Shown: positions 17,750-27,164, counted from the stretch's first letter. The stretch is DNA of 64,000 nucleotides from Allobacillus halotolerans (GCF_018967645.1 NZ_JAHLZF010000004.1:1-64000), one strand, 5' to 3'. Numbers and translations are program-made. Notes: generated from the letters alone by a model not told the origin.

Positions 17750-17788
17750 AGGAGAAAATAACCGAATCCATAAAGGAGTTCTATTTTC

Positions 17789-18706
17789 ATGGCACACGCT
17801 GTATTAAAAGTAAACCAATCGACCATTCAACAGATGAAGAATACATATCAATCTGCAATCCTCCCTTCTACACCACCTCACGCTCACTTCGCAGCGAAGA
17901 TTAGCGGATGCACGATTACCGCTTATCAATCCGGCAAGGTCGTGTTTCAAGGGAATGAAGCTGAAAAAGAAGCGAGTCGATGGGGAAATCCAGGATCTAA
18001 CGATAAAAAGAAAAAAACAAAAACCAATAGAAGCTTGCCGACCTTTTTAAAAGATTCACATATGGGCTCAGATGAAGCAGGAACGGGAGATTATTTCGGT
18101 CCGATCACAGTCGCTTGTGTTTTTGCTACTTCAGAACAGCAGGAGCTTCTAAGAGAATTAGGTGTACGTGATTCGAAAACGTTGACCGATGATGCAATCC
18201 GCTCTGTTATGAAAGATGTCTTGTTAACTGACATTACATACAGTTCCGTTGTTCTTGATAATCCGAGATATAATCAACTGAAAGCAAAAGGTTGGTCTCA
18301 AGTAAAAATGAAGGCATGGATGCATCACCATGCGATTAAGAATGTCCGTAATAAACTAGGTGAGCAATCTTTCGAAGGAACCGTTGTCGATCAGTTCTGT
18401 GAACCAGCTACCTTCCATAAAGCAGTTCGAGAAACAGGTGAACAATCTTTTGATGATTTAACGTTTATGACAAAAGCGGAAAGTTATTCGACACCAGTAG
18501 CAGCCGCTTCCATGCTTGCTCGCTATCGCTTTTTACAAGAAATCGATCGTATATCTGAAAACGTTGGATTTTCGATTCAAAAAGGAGCTTCCAACATTGT
18601 CGATCGGCAAATTGCCCGATTGATTAAGCAAAAAGGTGAGAGTTCTTTAAATGAAATCGCAAAAACGCACTTTGCCAATACACAGAAAGCGAAGAAACTA
18701 TTGTAG
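17789..18706 (+). CDS. rnhC: Ribonuclease HIII
   Basis: This 305-residue RNase HIII cleaves RNA in RNA:DNA hybrids. It has an N-terminal TBP-like substrate-binding extension (about 1-80) and the catalytic RNase H domain, beginning with GSDEAGTGDYFGP (acidic residues D95, E96 and D101). Further catalytic acidic residues are expected in VRDSKTL and VVDQF. AAAGGAG precedes the ATG. It is divergent from zapA. Repeat array A2 begins 5 bp after the stop codon. Confidence 0.95.
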   Translation: MAHAVLKVNQSTIQQMKNTYQSAILPSTPPHAHFAAKISGCTITAYQSGKVVFQGNEAEKEASRWGNPGSNDKKKKTKTNRSLPTFLKDSHMGSDEAGTGDYFGPITVACVFATSEQQELLRELGVRDSKTLTDDAIRSVMKDVLLTDITYSSVVLDNPRYNQLKAKGWSQVKMKAWMHHHAIKNVRNKLGEQSFEGTVVDQFCEPATFHKAVRETGEQSFDDLTFMTKAESYSTPVAAASMLARYRFLQEIDRISENVGFSIQKGASNIVDRQIARLIKQKGESSLNEIAKTHFANTQKAKKLL

Positions 18707-18711
18707 GATGG

Positions 18712-18912
18712 TTTGGATTCGATTGTTGAGCGGCTAGAAACGTTTATCGAGCGGTTGGAATCGTTTGTCGAGCGGTTGGAGCTGTTTGTCGAGCGGCTGG
18801 AGCCGTTTGTCGAGCGGTTGGAATCGTTTGTTGAGCGGTTGGAACTGTTTGTTGAGCGGCTGGAGCCGTTTGTCGAGCGGTTGGAACTGTTTGTCGAGCG
18901 GCTACGTTCATA
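18712..18912. repeat. 21-bp tandem repeat array A2
   Basis: Nine units start at 18712, 18733, 18754, 18775, 18796, 18817, 18838, 18859 and 18880, all exactly 21 bp apart, with a partial tenth at 18901. Each is GGTTGGA, a variable triplet, then GTTTGTCGAGC. The triplets run atc-gct-gcc-atc-act-gcc-act, suggesting a higher-order 63-bp repeat. It lies between the stop of rnhC and the bidirectional terminator shared with pheT. A plus-strand frame encodes the heptad LExFVER repeatedly but lacks a proper start and ribosome-binding site. Confidence 0.92.
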
Positions 18913-18935
18913 AGTGAATACTCAAACTAAAAATA

Positions 18936-18970
18936 CCCTTCAGACAGCTAGTGTCTGAAGGGCATTTTTT
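18936..18970. terminator. Bidirectional terminator between rnhC and pheT
   Basis: CCCTTCAGACA and TGTCTGAAGGG form an 11-bp perfect stem with a 5-nt loop. T runs follow on plus (TTTTTT) and on minus (ATTTTTAG). Confidence 0.93.
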
Positions 18971-21404
18971 ATCCACGTAATTCCGCTTTGTATGTTGCTT
19001 TTACTTCTTGAATAATACGTTCTCTCAGTTCCTCTACTTCATCGTCTTTGAGTGTCCGTTCATTGTTTTGGAACGTAAGGTTAAAGGCAATGGATTTTTT
19101 ACCCTCTTCCATATGCTCACCTTGGTACACATCAAAGACACGGATTGTTTTCAAATACGGTTGTCCTGACTGATAAATGGTTTGCTCGAGTTCTTTCGCC
19201 TGTACATCAGAATCAACTACGAAAGCTAAGTCTTGAGACACAGCTGGATACTTGGTAATTGGTTCATAATCCGGCGTTTCATCAACGTGCGCAAAGACCA
19301 TTTCGAGATTTAAATCGAAAATATAAGTTTCATCCAAATCATGGTCTTTTTGAATAGATGGGTGAAGTTGTCCGATATAACCAATCGTTTCTCCGTTCAA
19401 TTTAAGAATTGCTGTCCGTCCTGGATGCAATCCATCTAGACTGGCTTTTTCAAAAACAACGTCGTCTTTAAGGAAGTTTTCAAATAAGCCTTCTAGAATA
19501 CCCTTAAGCACGAAGAAATCAACTGGTTTCTTTTCTCCTTGCCACGGGTGATTCTCCCAAATGCCCGTAATTGCTGCTGCGACACGGAGCTCTTCTTTTG
19601 GCAGTACGTCCTCACCTTCATTCGGTAAATAAACAGGGCCGAGTTCATAAAACCCGAGATTGTATTGATTTCTCGCCACATTATACTGCAGACTTGACAA
19701 CAATTCCGGAATGGCACTTAATCGCAAATGACTGTGCAAATCGGTCATTGGCATTAATAATTTTACTGCCTCTTGATCGGTTTGAATTTCCGGGCTAACG
19801 AAATGTTTCGATTTTTCTTCTGTCGTCAGTGAATACGTCAACGCCTCATTTAATCCTGTTTTTTGTAAATAGGCATGTACTTCACGAGTTAATCGTTGAC
19901 GTTTCGTTAGGCCGCCCTTATTTGATTGACCTGTCGGCAATGTATAAGGGATATGGTCGTAACCATATAAACGAGCAAACTCTTCCACCATATCTTCGAG
20001 AATACGAAGGTCATTTCTACGTGACGGTGGCGTCACTGTATATTGCTCCCCTTGTTGTTCATATGGCAATCGTAAACGTTCTAGAATATCATTCATTTGA
20101 TCAATGGATAACTCGGTCCCTATGCGTTCATTAATTTCATGGCGTTCAAATGTTATCTGAACCGGTTCACGTTCAGTTGAACCCGCTTCCACCATTTCCC
20201 CTAAAATTGTTCCGCCTGCTAACTCTTCGTATAACTCAGCTGCACGTATTGCTGCTTCTTTCACACGTGCAAGGTCGACACCTTTTTCAAACCGTGCGCT
20301 CGCTTCACTTCGTAAATTGTGTTGACTCGATGCTTTGCGAACGGTTTTCGGATCGAAATAAGCAGCTTCGAGAAGAATCGTCGTTGTATCATCTTGAACT
20401 TCGGAATCTTGACCGCCCATTACACCAGCTAATGCATGAGGCTTCTCACCGTTCGTAATGAGTAGGTGTTCTGGCTGAAGTGTCCGCTCTTTTCCATCAA
20501 GTGTCGTCATCGTTTCACCTTCATGAGCTGGACGAGTGACGACTTCTTTACTGCCAAAACGGTCATAATCGAAAGCGTGAAGCGGCTGACCGTATTCCAA
20601 CAAAACATAGTTCGTGATATCAACCAAATTATTGATCGGGCGAATGCCTGCACTGATCAAGCGATTACGCAACCATAATGGAGATGGCTTCACTTCTAAA
20701 TCCTTGATAATCCACGCACCGTAATACGGATTCATTTCTTTGTTCTCTATACGAACAGCGATGTAATCATTGGACGACTCATCAGCTTTCGTAACAGTCG
20801 GTGACGGTAATTGAAGTTCTTTATTATAAATAGCAGCAACCTCATAAGCCATCCCGATCATGTTTAGGCAGTCTGCTCGGTTCGGTGTTAGATCTAGCTC
20901 CAGCACTTGGTCGTCTAAATTGAGTAACGGACAAGCCGGTTCACCGATTTGTACCTCTTCATCAAAAACGAATATGCCGTCTTTTTGATGATCGGGAACG
21001 AATTTTTCATCTTTTTCATCGACACCTAATTCTTGCAATGAGCAAATCATTCCTTCTGATGCTTCACCGCGCAGTTTCGCTTTTTTAATTTTCAACCCGC
21101 CTGGGAGTCTTGCGCCAGGTCGAGCGACAACAACATACTGTCCTTGCGCAACATTCGGTGCACCGCAGACAATTTGCGCGAGTTCTTCTTCACCAACGTT
21201 CACCTGACACAGGTTCAACTTGTCGGCGTTTGGGTGTTGTTCACACGCTTCAACATATCCGACAACAATTTTTTCATCGTTCAATATCGGACCGTGAATG
21301 CCGTCTACTTCGACACCTGTTTTTGTAATGGCTTCAGCTAACTCTCCTGTAGAAATGCCTTCGATATCAACATATTCTTTTAACCAATTAATTGAAACTA
21401 ACAT
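18969..21404 (-). CDS. pheT: Phenylalanine-tRNA ligase beta subunit
   Basis: This 811-residue subunit of the alpha2-beta2 synthetase carries tRNA-binding and editing functions. The N-terminal B1 and EMAP-like OB fold is seen (ACEQHPNADKLNLCQVNVG, about 55-73), then the B3/B4 editing region (NRADCLNMIGMAYEVAAIY), the B5 domain and a C-terminal FDX-ACB anticodon-binding domain (YPAVSQDLAFVVD). It starts 13 nt after the pheS stop and shares the T-box-controlled transcript. Length is close to B. subtilis PheT. Confidence 0.97.
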   Translation of the reverse strand: MLVSINWLKEYVDIEGISTGELAEAITKTGVEVDGIHGPILNDEKIVVGYVEACEQHPNADKLNLCQVNVGEEELAQIVCGAPNVAQGQYVVVARPGARLPGGLKIKKAKLRGEASEGMICSLQELGVDEKDEKFVPDHQKDGIFVFDEEVQIGEPACPLLNLDDQVLELDLTPNRADCLNMIGMAYEVAAIYNKELQLPSPTVTKADESSNDYIAVRIENKEMNPYYGAWIIKDLEVKPSPLWLRNRLISAGIRPINNLVDITNYVLLEYGQPLHAFDYDRFGSKEVVTRPAHEGETMTTLDGKERTLQPEHLLITNGEKPHALAGVMGGQDSEVQDDTTTILLEAAYFDPKTVRKASSQHNLRSEASARFEKGVDLARVKEAAIRAAELYEELAGGTILGEMVEAGSTEREPVQITFERHEINERIGTELSIDQMNDILERLRLPYEQQGEQYTVTPPSRRNDLRILEDMVEEFARLYGYDHIPYTLPTGQSNKGGLTKRQRLTREVHAYLQKTGLNEALTYSLTTEEKSKHFVSPEIQTDQEAVKLLMPMTDLHSHLRLSAIPELLSSLQYNVARNQYNLGFYELGPVYLPNEGEDVLPKEELRVAAAITGIWENHPWQGEKKPVDFFVLKGILEGLFENFLKDDVVFEKASLDGLHPGRTAILKLNGETIGYIGQLHPSIQKDHDLDETYIFDLNLEMVFAHVDETPDYEPITKYPAVSQDLAFVVDSDVQAKELEQTIYQSGQPYLKTIRVFDVYQGEHMEEGKKSIAFNLTFQNNERTLKDDEVEELRERIIQEVKATYKAELRG

Positions 21405-21417
21405 CGTTCATACCCCC

Positions 21418-22452
21418 TTATACCTGGTGAAATTGCTTCAAGAATCTGACGTCGTTCGTATAGAAATGACGAATGTCTTCAATGCCGTACTTTAACATCG
21501 CGATTCGTTCTGGCCCCATTCCGAATGCGAATCCTGTATACTTTTTGGAGTCAAAACCAGCCATTTCCAAAACATTTGGATGGACGAGTCCTGCACCTAA
21601 AATTTCAATCCAACCGGTATGTTTACAAACGGAACAGCCGTCTCCGTTACAAACTTTACAAGAGATGTCCATTTCAACGGATGGCTCAGTGAATGGAAAG
21701 AAGCTCGGGCGCAGGCGAATTTCACGATCTTCACCAAATAGATGTTTTGCAAGAACATTCAATGTTCCTTTTAAATCACTCATCGTAATATGTTCATCCA
21801 CATAAAGTCCCTCGATTTGCGTGAACTGGTGGGAGTGTGTCGCGTCATCTGTATCACGGCGATACACTTTTCCAGGACAAATAATTTTAACGGGTCCTCT
21901 TCCTTCATGTGCATTCAACGTCCGCGCTTGAACCGGTGAAGTATGTGTACGCATCAACAACTCTTCTGTAATATAAAACGAATCCTGCATATCACGAGCT
22001 GGATGACCTTTTGGTAAGTTTAACGCTTCAAAGTTATAGTAGTCTGTTTCAACTTCCGGTCCTTCTGCCACTTCATATCCCATGCCGATAAATAAATCTT
22101 CAATGTCTCGAATGGTCTTCATGAGAATATGAGGACCACCCGTATGCGTCGGCCGACCTGGAAGTGTGACATCAATCGTCTCTTCTTTCAATTGTTCTTC
22201 AATCGCTTGTTTTTCCAGTAAATCCGCTTTTTCTTCGATGGATGCAGTAATCTCATCACGCACTTCATTGGCGAGCTGACCAATGACAGGACGTTCTTCT
22301 TTCGATAATTTCCCCATCCCTTTAAGAACTTCCGTGATTTTCCCTTTTTTCCCTAAAAACTGAACACGCACGTCTTGCAAAGATTTTTGCGTATCGGCCG
22401 CTTCAATTTCAGTTATGGCTTCTTGTTTAATGCTCTGTAGCCGCTCTTTCAT
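21418..22452 (-). CDS. pheS: Phenylalanine-tRNA ligase alpha subunit
   Basis: This 344-residue catalytic subunit charges tRNA-Phe. It has an N-terminal coiled-coil arm and the class II core, with [18 protein letters not shown] (motif 2 region) and [18 protein letters not shown] (motif 3). A [16 protein letters not shown] insert has a zinc-ribbon look, as in other Firmicutes. I chose ATG 22452, preceded by AGGAGG at 6 nt; an upstream in-frame start at 22476 has no such site. The resulting length equals B. subtilis PheS. Confidence 0.97.
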   Translation of the reverse strand: MKERLQSIKQEAITEIEAADTQKSLQDVRVQFLGKKGKITEVLKGMGKLSKEERPVIGQLANEVRDEITASIEEKADLLEKQAIEEQLKEETIDVTLPGRPTHTGGPHILMKTIRDIEDLFIGMGYEVAEGPEVETDYYNFEALNLPKGHPARDMQDSFYITEELLMRTHTSPVQARTLNAHEGRGPVKIICPGKVYRRDTDDATHSHQFTQIEGLYVDEHITMSDLKGTLNVLAKHLFGEDREIRLRPSFFPFTEPSVEMDISCKVCNGDGCSVCKHTGWIEILGAGLVHPNVLEMAGFDSKKYTGFAFGMGPERIAMLKYGIEDIRHFYTNDVRFLKQFHQV

Positions 22453-22497
22453 AAATATCCTCCTTTTGGTCAACAACCGCTTTCTTTAAGCAAAATA

Positions 22498-22753
22498 AAA
22501 AAACTCCTCCCTGTAAATAAGGGACGAGTTGATTTCCGTGTTACCACCCTCGTTGATTTGCTTTATCTTAACGCAAACCCACTTCATTGAATAACGGATC
22601 AAGGACCCGGACACCTGTAGTGTCAGCTCCAGAGTGAAATTCGTACAATCCCATCGATTGGAGTATTTTCAGTCCAGGATACTCCATCCCTTTTAATCGA
22701 TTATCGGGTATTGCCTACTTAGCTCTTTCGACGCTTTTATAACGATTAAATCT
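22498..22753 (-). promoter_or_regulatory. T-box leader (Phe specifier) of pheST
   Basis: The T-box sequence AGGGTGGTAACACG is at 22537-22550 on the minus strand. The terminator hairpin follows (AACTCgTCCCT / AGGGAgGAGTT, then a T run, 22498-22530). The likely specifier TTC, followed by A, is at 22636-22638, giving Phe. Uncharged tRNA-Phe would stabilise the antiterminator and switch on pheST. Confidence 0.93.
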
Positions 22754-22759
22754 CCAATT

Positions 22760-22788
22760 ATTATAGATAATTTTCCTAATTATATCAA
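22760..22788 (-). promoter_or_regulatory. Sigma-A promoter of pheST
   Basis: TTGATA (22783-22788), 17 bp, TATAAT (22760-22765) on the minus strand. The -35 overlaps the stop codon of the upstream methyltransferase gene. Confidence 0.85.
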
Positions 22789-23522
22789 GTGACATATCGA
22801 AAATGATATAAAATTACACTAGCAGCGATGCCGACATTTAGCGACTCGGCCTTTGTTTCTTGTGGTATATAAATGGTCTCATTACATCGTTCCAGCAATG
22901 AAGGTTGCACGCCCATACCTTCGTTTCCCAAAATAATTGCAAACGCTTCAGGTGGTTCGATTTCAGGTAATGCTTTCGCTTGTTCATCCAAAGCTGTTCC
23001 ATAAACGACGATGTCTCGCTTGTTTAGCCACTCAAATAAATCGGATTGAATGACAGGAAAATGAAACAGCGCACCTTGTGTCGCACGAACGACTTTTTCA
23101 TTATATAAGTCAACTGTACCCTTGCCTAAAATAATCGCTTCCACTCCGAAAGCTAAACCACTTCGAATGATTGTACCTACATTGCCCGGATCTTGTATTT
23201 GATCGAGCATTAACATACGTTTAGGTTGATTAAGCTCCCACTCTTTTTGACGAACGACTGCAGCAATACCTTGTGGTGTTTCTGTTTGGGATATTTCCTT
23301 CATCACCGGAGAGCTTACAAACTCAAGAGGTAATGTACTCCATTCATCAGTAACTTCCACTCCATCTTCCACAATTAATGTATCGATCGTCCAATCACTT
23401 TTTACCGCTTCTTCGACTAAGTGCCAGCCTTCCACTAAAAAAAGTCCTTCACGATCACGATGTTTTTTCTGGCTTAATTTTTTCCATGCTTTGACACGTT
23501 GATTTTGTTTCGATTCAATCAT
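22785..23522 (-). CDS. ysgA: SpoU-family RNA 2'-O-methyltransferase (YsgA)
   Basis: This 245-residue SPOUT methyltransferase has an N-terminal substrate-binding domain and the trefoil-knot C-terminal domain. SpoU motifs are visible: QDPGNVGTIIRSGLAFG, ILGNEGMGV and IPQETKAESLNVGIAASVIL (in two parts), which bind S-adenosylmethionine. The likely substrate is rRNA, but the nucleotide cannot be told from sequence. It lies between pheS and the divergent sspI as in B. subtilis. Confidence 0.9.
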   Translation of the reverse strand: MIESKQNQRVKAWKKLSQKKHRDREGLFLVEGWHLVEEAVKSDWTIDTLIVEDGVEVTDEWSTLPLEFVSSPVMKEISQTETPQGIAAVVRQKEWELNQPKRMLMLDQIQDPGNVGTIIRSGLAFGVEAIILGKGTVDLYNEKVVRATQGALFHFPVIQSDLFEWLNKRDIVVYGTALDEQAKALPEIEPPEAFAIILGNEGMGVQPSLLERCNETIYIPQETKAESLNVGIAASVILYHFRYVT

Positions 23523-23607
23523 GTTTTATACACCTCACACATTTCCTATACATAGTTTAAAAGTCTTTTGACCAAACTACAACAAAATTCAATTATGAGG
23601 TGAGCTT

Positions 23608-23820
23608 ATGGATTTAAATTTACGTAAAGCAATCAAAAACAATATCGCAGGAAATAATGAGGAACAATTACAAGCGACCATTGTTGACGCTGTCGAAAGT
23701 GGAGAAGAAAAGATGCTTCCAGGTCTTGGCGTACTTTTTGAAATGCTCTGGCAGGGCGCCAACGAAAAGGACAAAAAGTATGTATTGGATATTTTAGAAC
23801 AAGAAACGAATCAGCTTTAA
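23608..23820 (+). CDS. sspI: Small acid-soluble spore protein SspI
   Basis: This 70-residue protein begins [16 protein letters not shown] and contains the SspI core ([20 protein letters not shown]). SspI is a minor SASP made in the forespore under sigma-G. Length matches B. subtilis SspI. GAGGTGAGC precedes the ATG. I could not find a convincing sigma-G promoter in the 85 bp upstream. Array B1 follows its stop. Confidence 0.95.
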   Translation: MDLNLRKAIKNNIAGNNEEQLQATIVDAVESGEEKMLPGLGVLFEMLWQGANEKDKKYVLDILEQETNQL

Positions 23821-23840
23821 AGAGAGTGATCGAAGTGGGG

Positions 23841-24029
23841 CTTCAGTGTTAATGTGCAATCCTTCAGTGCTAATTCACGAAGCTTCAGGGTTAAATTGCA
23901 ATTCTTCAGGGTTAATTCGATCGGCTTCAGTGTTAATTTGCGAACCTTCAGGGTTAATTCACGAAGCTTCAGGGTCAATTCACGGAACTTCAGTGTTTTT
24001 CCGTGAAGCTTCAGTGTTATTTGGCAAAT
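23841..24029. repeat. 21-bp tandem repeat array B1
   Basis: Nine units start at 23841, 23862, 23883, 23904, 23925, 23946, 23967, 23988 and 24009, all 21 bp apart without a single indel. Each has a constant CTTCAGnGTTAA-type core and about 9 variable bases. Two units with the variable part TTCACGAAG are near palindromes (CTTC-a-GTG ... CAC-GAAG). The array lies between sspI and the terminator shared with the M42 peptidase gene. Array B2 at 28963 is the same family in inverted orientation. Confidence 0.92.
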
Positions 24030-24080
24030 GACGCTTGAAGCGAACAGCTAAACACTCACACCCTTGCTTCAAGTAAAAAT

Positions 24081-24114
24081 AACAGAGCAATCCTCACTTA
24101 AGGATCGCTCTGTT
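24081..24114. terminator. Bidirectional terminator between sspI and the M42 peptidase gene
   Basis: AACAGAGC...GCTCTGTT with an inner CCT/AGG pair; followed by TTTTAATTTA on plus and TATTTTTAC on minus. Confidence 0.85.
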
Positions 24115-24119
24115 TTAAT

Positions 24120-25202
24120 TTAATTAAATGTCAATTTTTCAACCGTTTCATGATCCATTTTCTTGATAACCGCAACGAGTAGCTTCACAAGGTTATCAAA
24201 ATCATCGTAATGAAGCATTGCTGCATGGGAATGGATATAGCGCGTTGGTACAGTAATGGACAACGAAGGAACACCATTCGCAGTCAAATGGATTGAACCT
24301 GAGTCCGTACCGCCACCTGCCATGGAATCATATTGGAATGGAATGTCGTTTTCTTCTGCTGTTTCAACAACGAAGTCACGCACGCCTTTATGAGAAACCA
24401 TGGATGCATCATATAAAATAATTTGTGGGCCTTCACCCATTTTCGCAGCCGCATCTTTATCAGAAACTCCTGGCATGTCTCCAGCGATACCGACGTCCAC
24501 ACCAAAACCGATGTCCGGCTTGATCGCATGTGCACTTGTTTTCGCACCGCGTAGACCGATTTCTTCTTGAACCGTTCCAACACCATAGACGACGTTTGGA
24601 TGCTGTTCATCTTTCAAACGTTTCAAAACTTCAATCGCAATGGCACAGCCAATACGGTTGTCCCAAGCTTTTGCAAGCAATAGTTTTTCATTGTTCATTT
24701 GTGTAAATTCAAAATATGGAACAACAGAATCTCCTGGACGAACACCGAATTCCTCTGCTTCTTCTTTACTTGCAGCACCGATATCGATAAACATATCTTT
24801 TATATCGACTGGCTTTTTCCGTTGCTCAGCAGACAGGATATGAGGTGGTTGAGAGCCAACGACTCCTGTTACGTCACCTTTTTTCGTCATGATCGTTACA
24901 CGCTGTGCGAGCATGACTTGGCTCCACCAGCCACCGACAGTTTGGAAATAAAGGAAACCATTATCGTCGATTCGTGTTATCATAAAGCCGATTTCATCTA
25001 AATGACCAGCAACCATGATTTTCGGCCCGTTCTCATCGCCTGTTTTCTTGGCGATCAAACTTCCTAAATGATCCGTTGTCACTTCGTCCGCATATGGAGC
25101 TATGTACTTCTCCATGACTTCACGTGGTTCTTTCTCGTTTCCGGGAATCCCTTTTGCATCTGTTAAATCTTTTAACATCTGCATATTGTCTTTTTGTGTC
25201 AT
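24120..25202 (-). CDS. ysdC: M42-family metallo-aminopeptidase (YsdC)
   Basis: This 360-residue protein is an M42 di-zinc aminopeptidase, often annotated as glutamyl aminopeptidase or endoglucanase. Metal and catalytic motifs are in order: [31 protein letters not shown] (catalytic Glu pair), [12 protein letters not shown] and [14 protein letters not shown]42 enzymes form dodecameric shells that trim peptides in the cytoplasm. AAGGAGG precedes the ATG. B. subtilis ysdC lies in the same region; the substrate is not predictable here. Confidence 0.88.
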   Translation of the reverse strand: MTQKDNMQMLKDLTDAKGIPGNEKEPREVMEKYIAPYADEVTTDHLGSLIAKKTGDENGPKIMVAGHLDEIGFMITRIDDNGFLYFQTVGGWWSQVMLAQRVTIMTKKGDVTGVVGSQPPHILSAEQRKKPVDIKDMFIDIGAASKEEAEEFGVRPGDSVVPYFEFTQMNNEKLLLAKAWDNRIGCAIAIEVLKRLKDEQHPNVVYGVGTVQEEIGLRGAKTSAHAIKPDIGFGVDVGIAGDMPGVSDKDAAAKMGEGPQIILYDASMVSHKGVRDFVVETAEENDIPFQYDSMAGGGTDSGSIHLTANGVPSLSITVPTRYIHSHAAMLHYDDFDNLVKLLVAVIKKMDHETVEKLTFN

Positions 25203-25271
25203 TTTTGAATCCTCCTTATTTTCTGACTAACCATTTTTCATTATAACGCTAATCGTTTTCGAGGACAAAAG

Positions 25272-25754
25272 TTAGTACCCTGATTTTTGCCTATCATGAT
25301 TCACTTCATTTTTATCCTGGTAAGCTTGAAAAATATCTATTTCATTAAAACCTAATGTATCGCCTAGGCTTAAATAATCGGACAGCAATTGATGATAACG
25401 TTTTTCGGTCGGGTTGGATTTGTACTGAACAATTCCATCATAAATGCCATGAAATTGCTCCGTTAATGATTTCGCAGATGGTCTGATCGTTGGCTGGATT
25501 GTATATGTACGATCTAATCCAATAGAAATGAGAAAATGAATTCCATCTACATACTCTTCTAAAATATCTTGCCGGTCATTTGGCCCTTTCTCGCTCCAAT
25601 ACTTAAAGCATCTTGTTTCATTTGCTAATTCGCCCACTTCAACCAACAAGGCGAGTAGTTTTTCGTCGCTTACCTCAGCGCGAGTTCGACCAATCTTATC
25701 CATGATTCGGTCATCTAACACTTTTTGCATCTCCATAATCATATTCCAGTCCAT
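25272..25754 (-). CDS. Dimeric dUTPase-like all-alpha NTP pyrophosphatase
   Basis: This 160-residue all-helical protein resembles the dUTPase_2/MazG-type superfamily. Metal-binding acidic motifs are EVGELANETR (about 37-46) and ILEEYVDGIHF (about 64-74), and a conserved FKYW segment lies between them. It would hydrolyse dUTP or a related nucleotide to the monophosphate plus pyrophosphate. I chose the ATG at 25754, preceded by GAGGAGG at 7 nt; a TTG one codon upstream is possible. It is a single gene between ysdC and a TVP38-family gene. Confidence 0.78.
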   Translation of the reverse strand: MDWNMIMEMQKVLDDRIMDKIGRTRAEVSDEKLLALLVEVGELANETRCFKYWSEKGPNDRQDILEEYVDGIHFLISIGLDRTYTIQPTIRPSAKSLTEQFHGIYDGIVQYKSNPTEKRYHQLLSDYLSLGDTLGFNEIDIFQAYQDKNEVNHDRQKSGY

Positions 25755-25813
25755 CAAAAAACCTCCTCTGTTATTCAGTATAACAAAGAAGGTTTATCCT
25801 CCACATGAGAAAA

Positions 25814-26395
25814 TCAATTTTCTGTTCGCTCAACCGTAAAGAAATCTTCCCATTTCAAAATGATTTCTTTTCTTCGAATCAAATACATCAAAATCAAGAT
25901 CAATGATAAAAACAAGATCAGATGTACGATTCCCAATGACTGAAACCATTGACCAAATGTCGTGTAAACAAAAGCTAAAGGTAGATTGGAGATGATGGAC
26001 ATTCTTGCATACTCTTTGAAATTACGTGTCATCTCAATCAGTATTAAGGAAATTAAGTGGAAATGGATAAATGGCGTAATGCGTAACAAAACGACTTGTG
26101 GCATGTTTAATTGGCTATGTCTTCCAAACATTTTTTCCCTGAGCCGTTCAAATCGTTTAAACAGGCTCGGTGTTTGTTGAACAACCAAATAGAAAAGAAG
26201 ACTAGAAAGTGTGACACCAATCAATGAATAGACAACCCCATATGTCATCCCAAACAACAAACCACCCGTTATGCATATGAATGCAACCGGAATAAATAAA
26301 AAAGGACGGATAATATGAAATGCAATAAACAACACCGGTGCAATCATCTGATTAGAGTCAATCGACTGTTGGATCCAACCGATAACACCCTCCAT
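25814..26395 (-). CDS. TVP38/TMEM64 (DedA-like) membrane protein
   Basis: This 193-residue integral membrane protein has about five hydrophobic segments. The family core spans GGLLFGMTYGVVYSLIGVTL, RFERLREKMFGRH and LLRITPFIHFHLISLI. The TVP38/DedA superfamily is proposed to transport or scramble lipid carriers. AAAGGAGG precedes the ATG. B. subtilis has a family member (ytxB) between ytxC and dnaI; that slot is empty here (33940-34102), but orthology cannot be settled by reading. Confidence 0.8.
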   Translation of the reverse strand: MEGVIGWIQQSIDSNQMIAPVLFIAFHIIRPFLFIPVAFICITGGLLFGMTYGVVYSLIGVTLSSLLFYLVVQQTPSLFKRFERLREKMFGRHSQLNMPQVVLLRITPFIHFHLISLILIEMTRNFKEYARMSIISNLPLAFVYTTFGQWFQSLGIVHLILFLSLILILMYLIRRKEIILKWEDFFTVERTEN

Positions 26396-26469
26396 GGCAG
26401 CCTCCTTTCAAATAGGCTTACTAAAGGATATGACAATAGACGAGCCTTTATGACAAGTTGACGAAAAGC

Positions 26470-26724
26470 TTAGCCCCATAAAAAGACTGCAGCCCATACC
26501 AATGTAATCAATGGTAGCCCGAAAGCAAATTGGATATGTTTTGTTTTATGGCGGAAAACATTCATGCCAGCCCAAGCACCGAGCGCCCCTCCAATGAGGG
26601 CGATCGTCCAAATCCGTGATTCTGGAATGCGGTAATGTCGGAGGCGTGCTTTTCGTTTGTCGATTCCCATGACGATGAATCCAATAAAATTAATGATGAC
26701 TAACCAGCCAGCTAATAGATACAT
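26470..26724 (-). CDS. ysdA: DUF1294 membrane protein (YsdA)
   Basis: This 84-residue protein has the DUF1294 pattern: an N-terminal helix, then GIDKRKARLRHYRIPE, then LIGGALGAWAGMNVFRHKTKH and a second hydrophobic helix. Function is unknown. AGAGGAA precedes the ATG. B. subtilis YsdA lies in the same rplT-ysd region. Confidence 0.88.
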   Translation of the reverse strand: MYLLAGWLVIINFIGFIVMGIDKRKARLRHYRIPESRIWTIALIGGALGAWAGMNVFRHKTKHIQFAFGLPLITLVWAAVFLWG

Positions 26725-26838
26725 GTGATTCCTCTTTCTTTAATGAATATGTTACTTAATTATATTATTATAGAAACATATAGGTAGCCGTTCTAACTTC
26801 ATGTAACCCCTTTTGTTCACGAAAAGTACCCTTAATTT

Positions 26839-27003
26839 TTATATAATAATATAAATTCCTGAGATAATACTTAATTGTATTACCAAAACTAAAAATATCA
26901 TAGGTGATTTTATTACAGTTTTACTTGGTAGCATTTTATAACCTATTAAGTTGCCAGCTAACATAAATAAAAATATAACTAAAAATAAAATTAGCTTTTC
27001 CAA
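26839..27003 (-). CDS. Predicted 54-residue two-span membrane peptide
   Basis: A frame starting at TTG 27003 is preceded by GGGAGG at 9 nt. It begins MEKLILFLVIFLFMLAGN and has two hydrophobic helices (about 3-20 and 35-54) around a short polar turn (MLPSKTVIKSP). It lies in the 449-bp gap between ysdA and the acyl-CoA synthetase gene. The region is very AT-rich, which can give such frames by chance, so this rests on the ribosome-binding site and helix pattern. I recognise no family. The rest of the gap (26725-26838 and 27004-27138) shows nothing I can name. Confidence 0.45.
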   Translation of the reverse strand: MEKLILFLVIFLFMLAGNLIGYKMLPSKTVIKSPMIFLVLVIQLSIISGIYIII

Positions 27004-27138
27004 TTAATCTAACCTCCCAAATATAAAAGCCGACCTTCAAATATTATTATATAAGTTAACTAGATAAACAGTGATTTTACCATTTTGTATATGTATCATT
27101 CAACAATGCACGGATTTCACATACCCTAAAAAACTGAA

Positions 27139-27164
27139 TCCCCAGCGAGATTTTCCGCTGGGGA
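27139..27164 (-). terminator. Terminator of acyl-CoA synthetase gene
   Basis: TCCCCAGCG and CGCTGGGGA form a 9-bp perfect stem with an 8-nt loop, followed by TTCAGTTTTTT on the minus strand. Confidence 0.92.

Noticed and set aside
18713-18913. A 66-residue plus-strand protein of LExFVER heptads that could form a coiled coil
   Set aside because: It is a by-product of a 21-bp (7-codon) repeat. It has no usable ribosome-binding site, starts at TTG in the array, and array A1 gives the same heptads in a gap with no expression signals.
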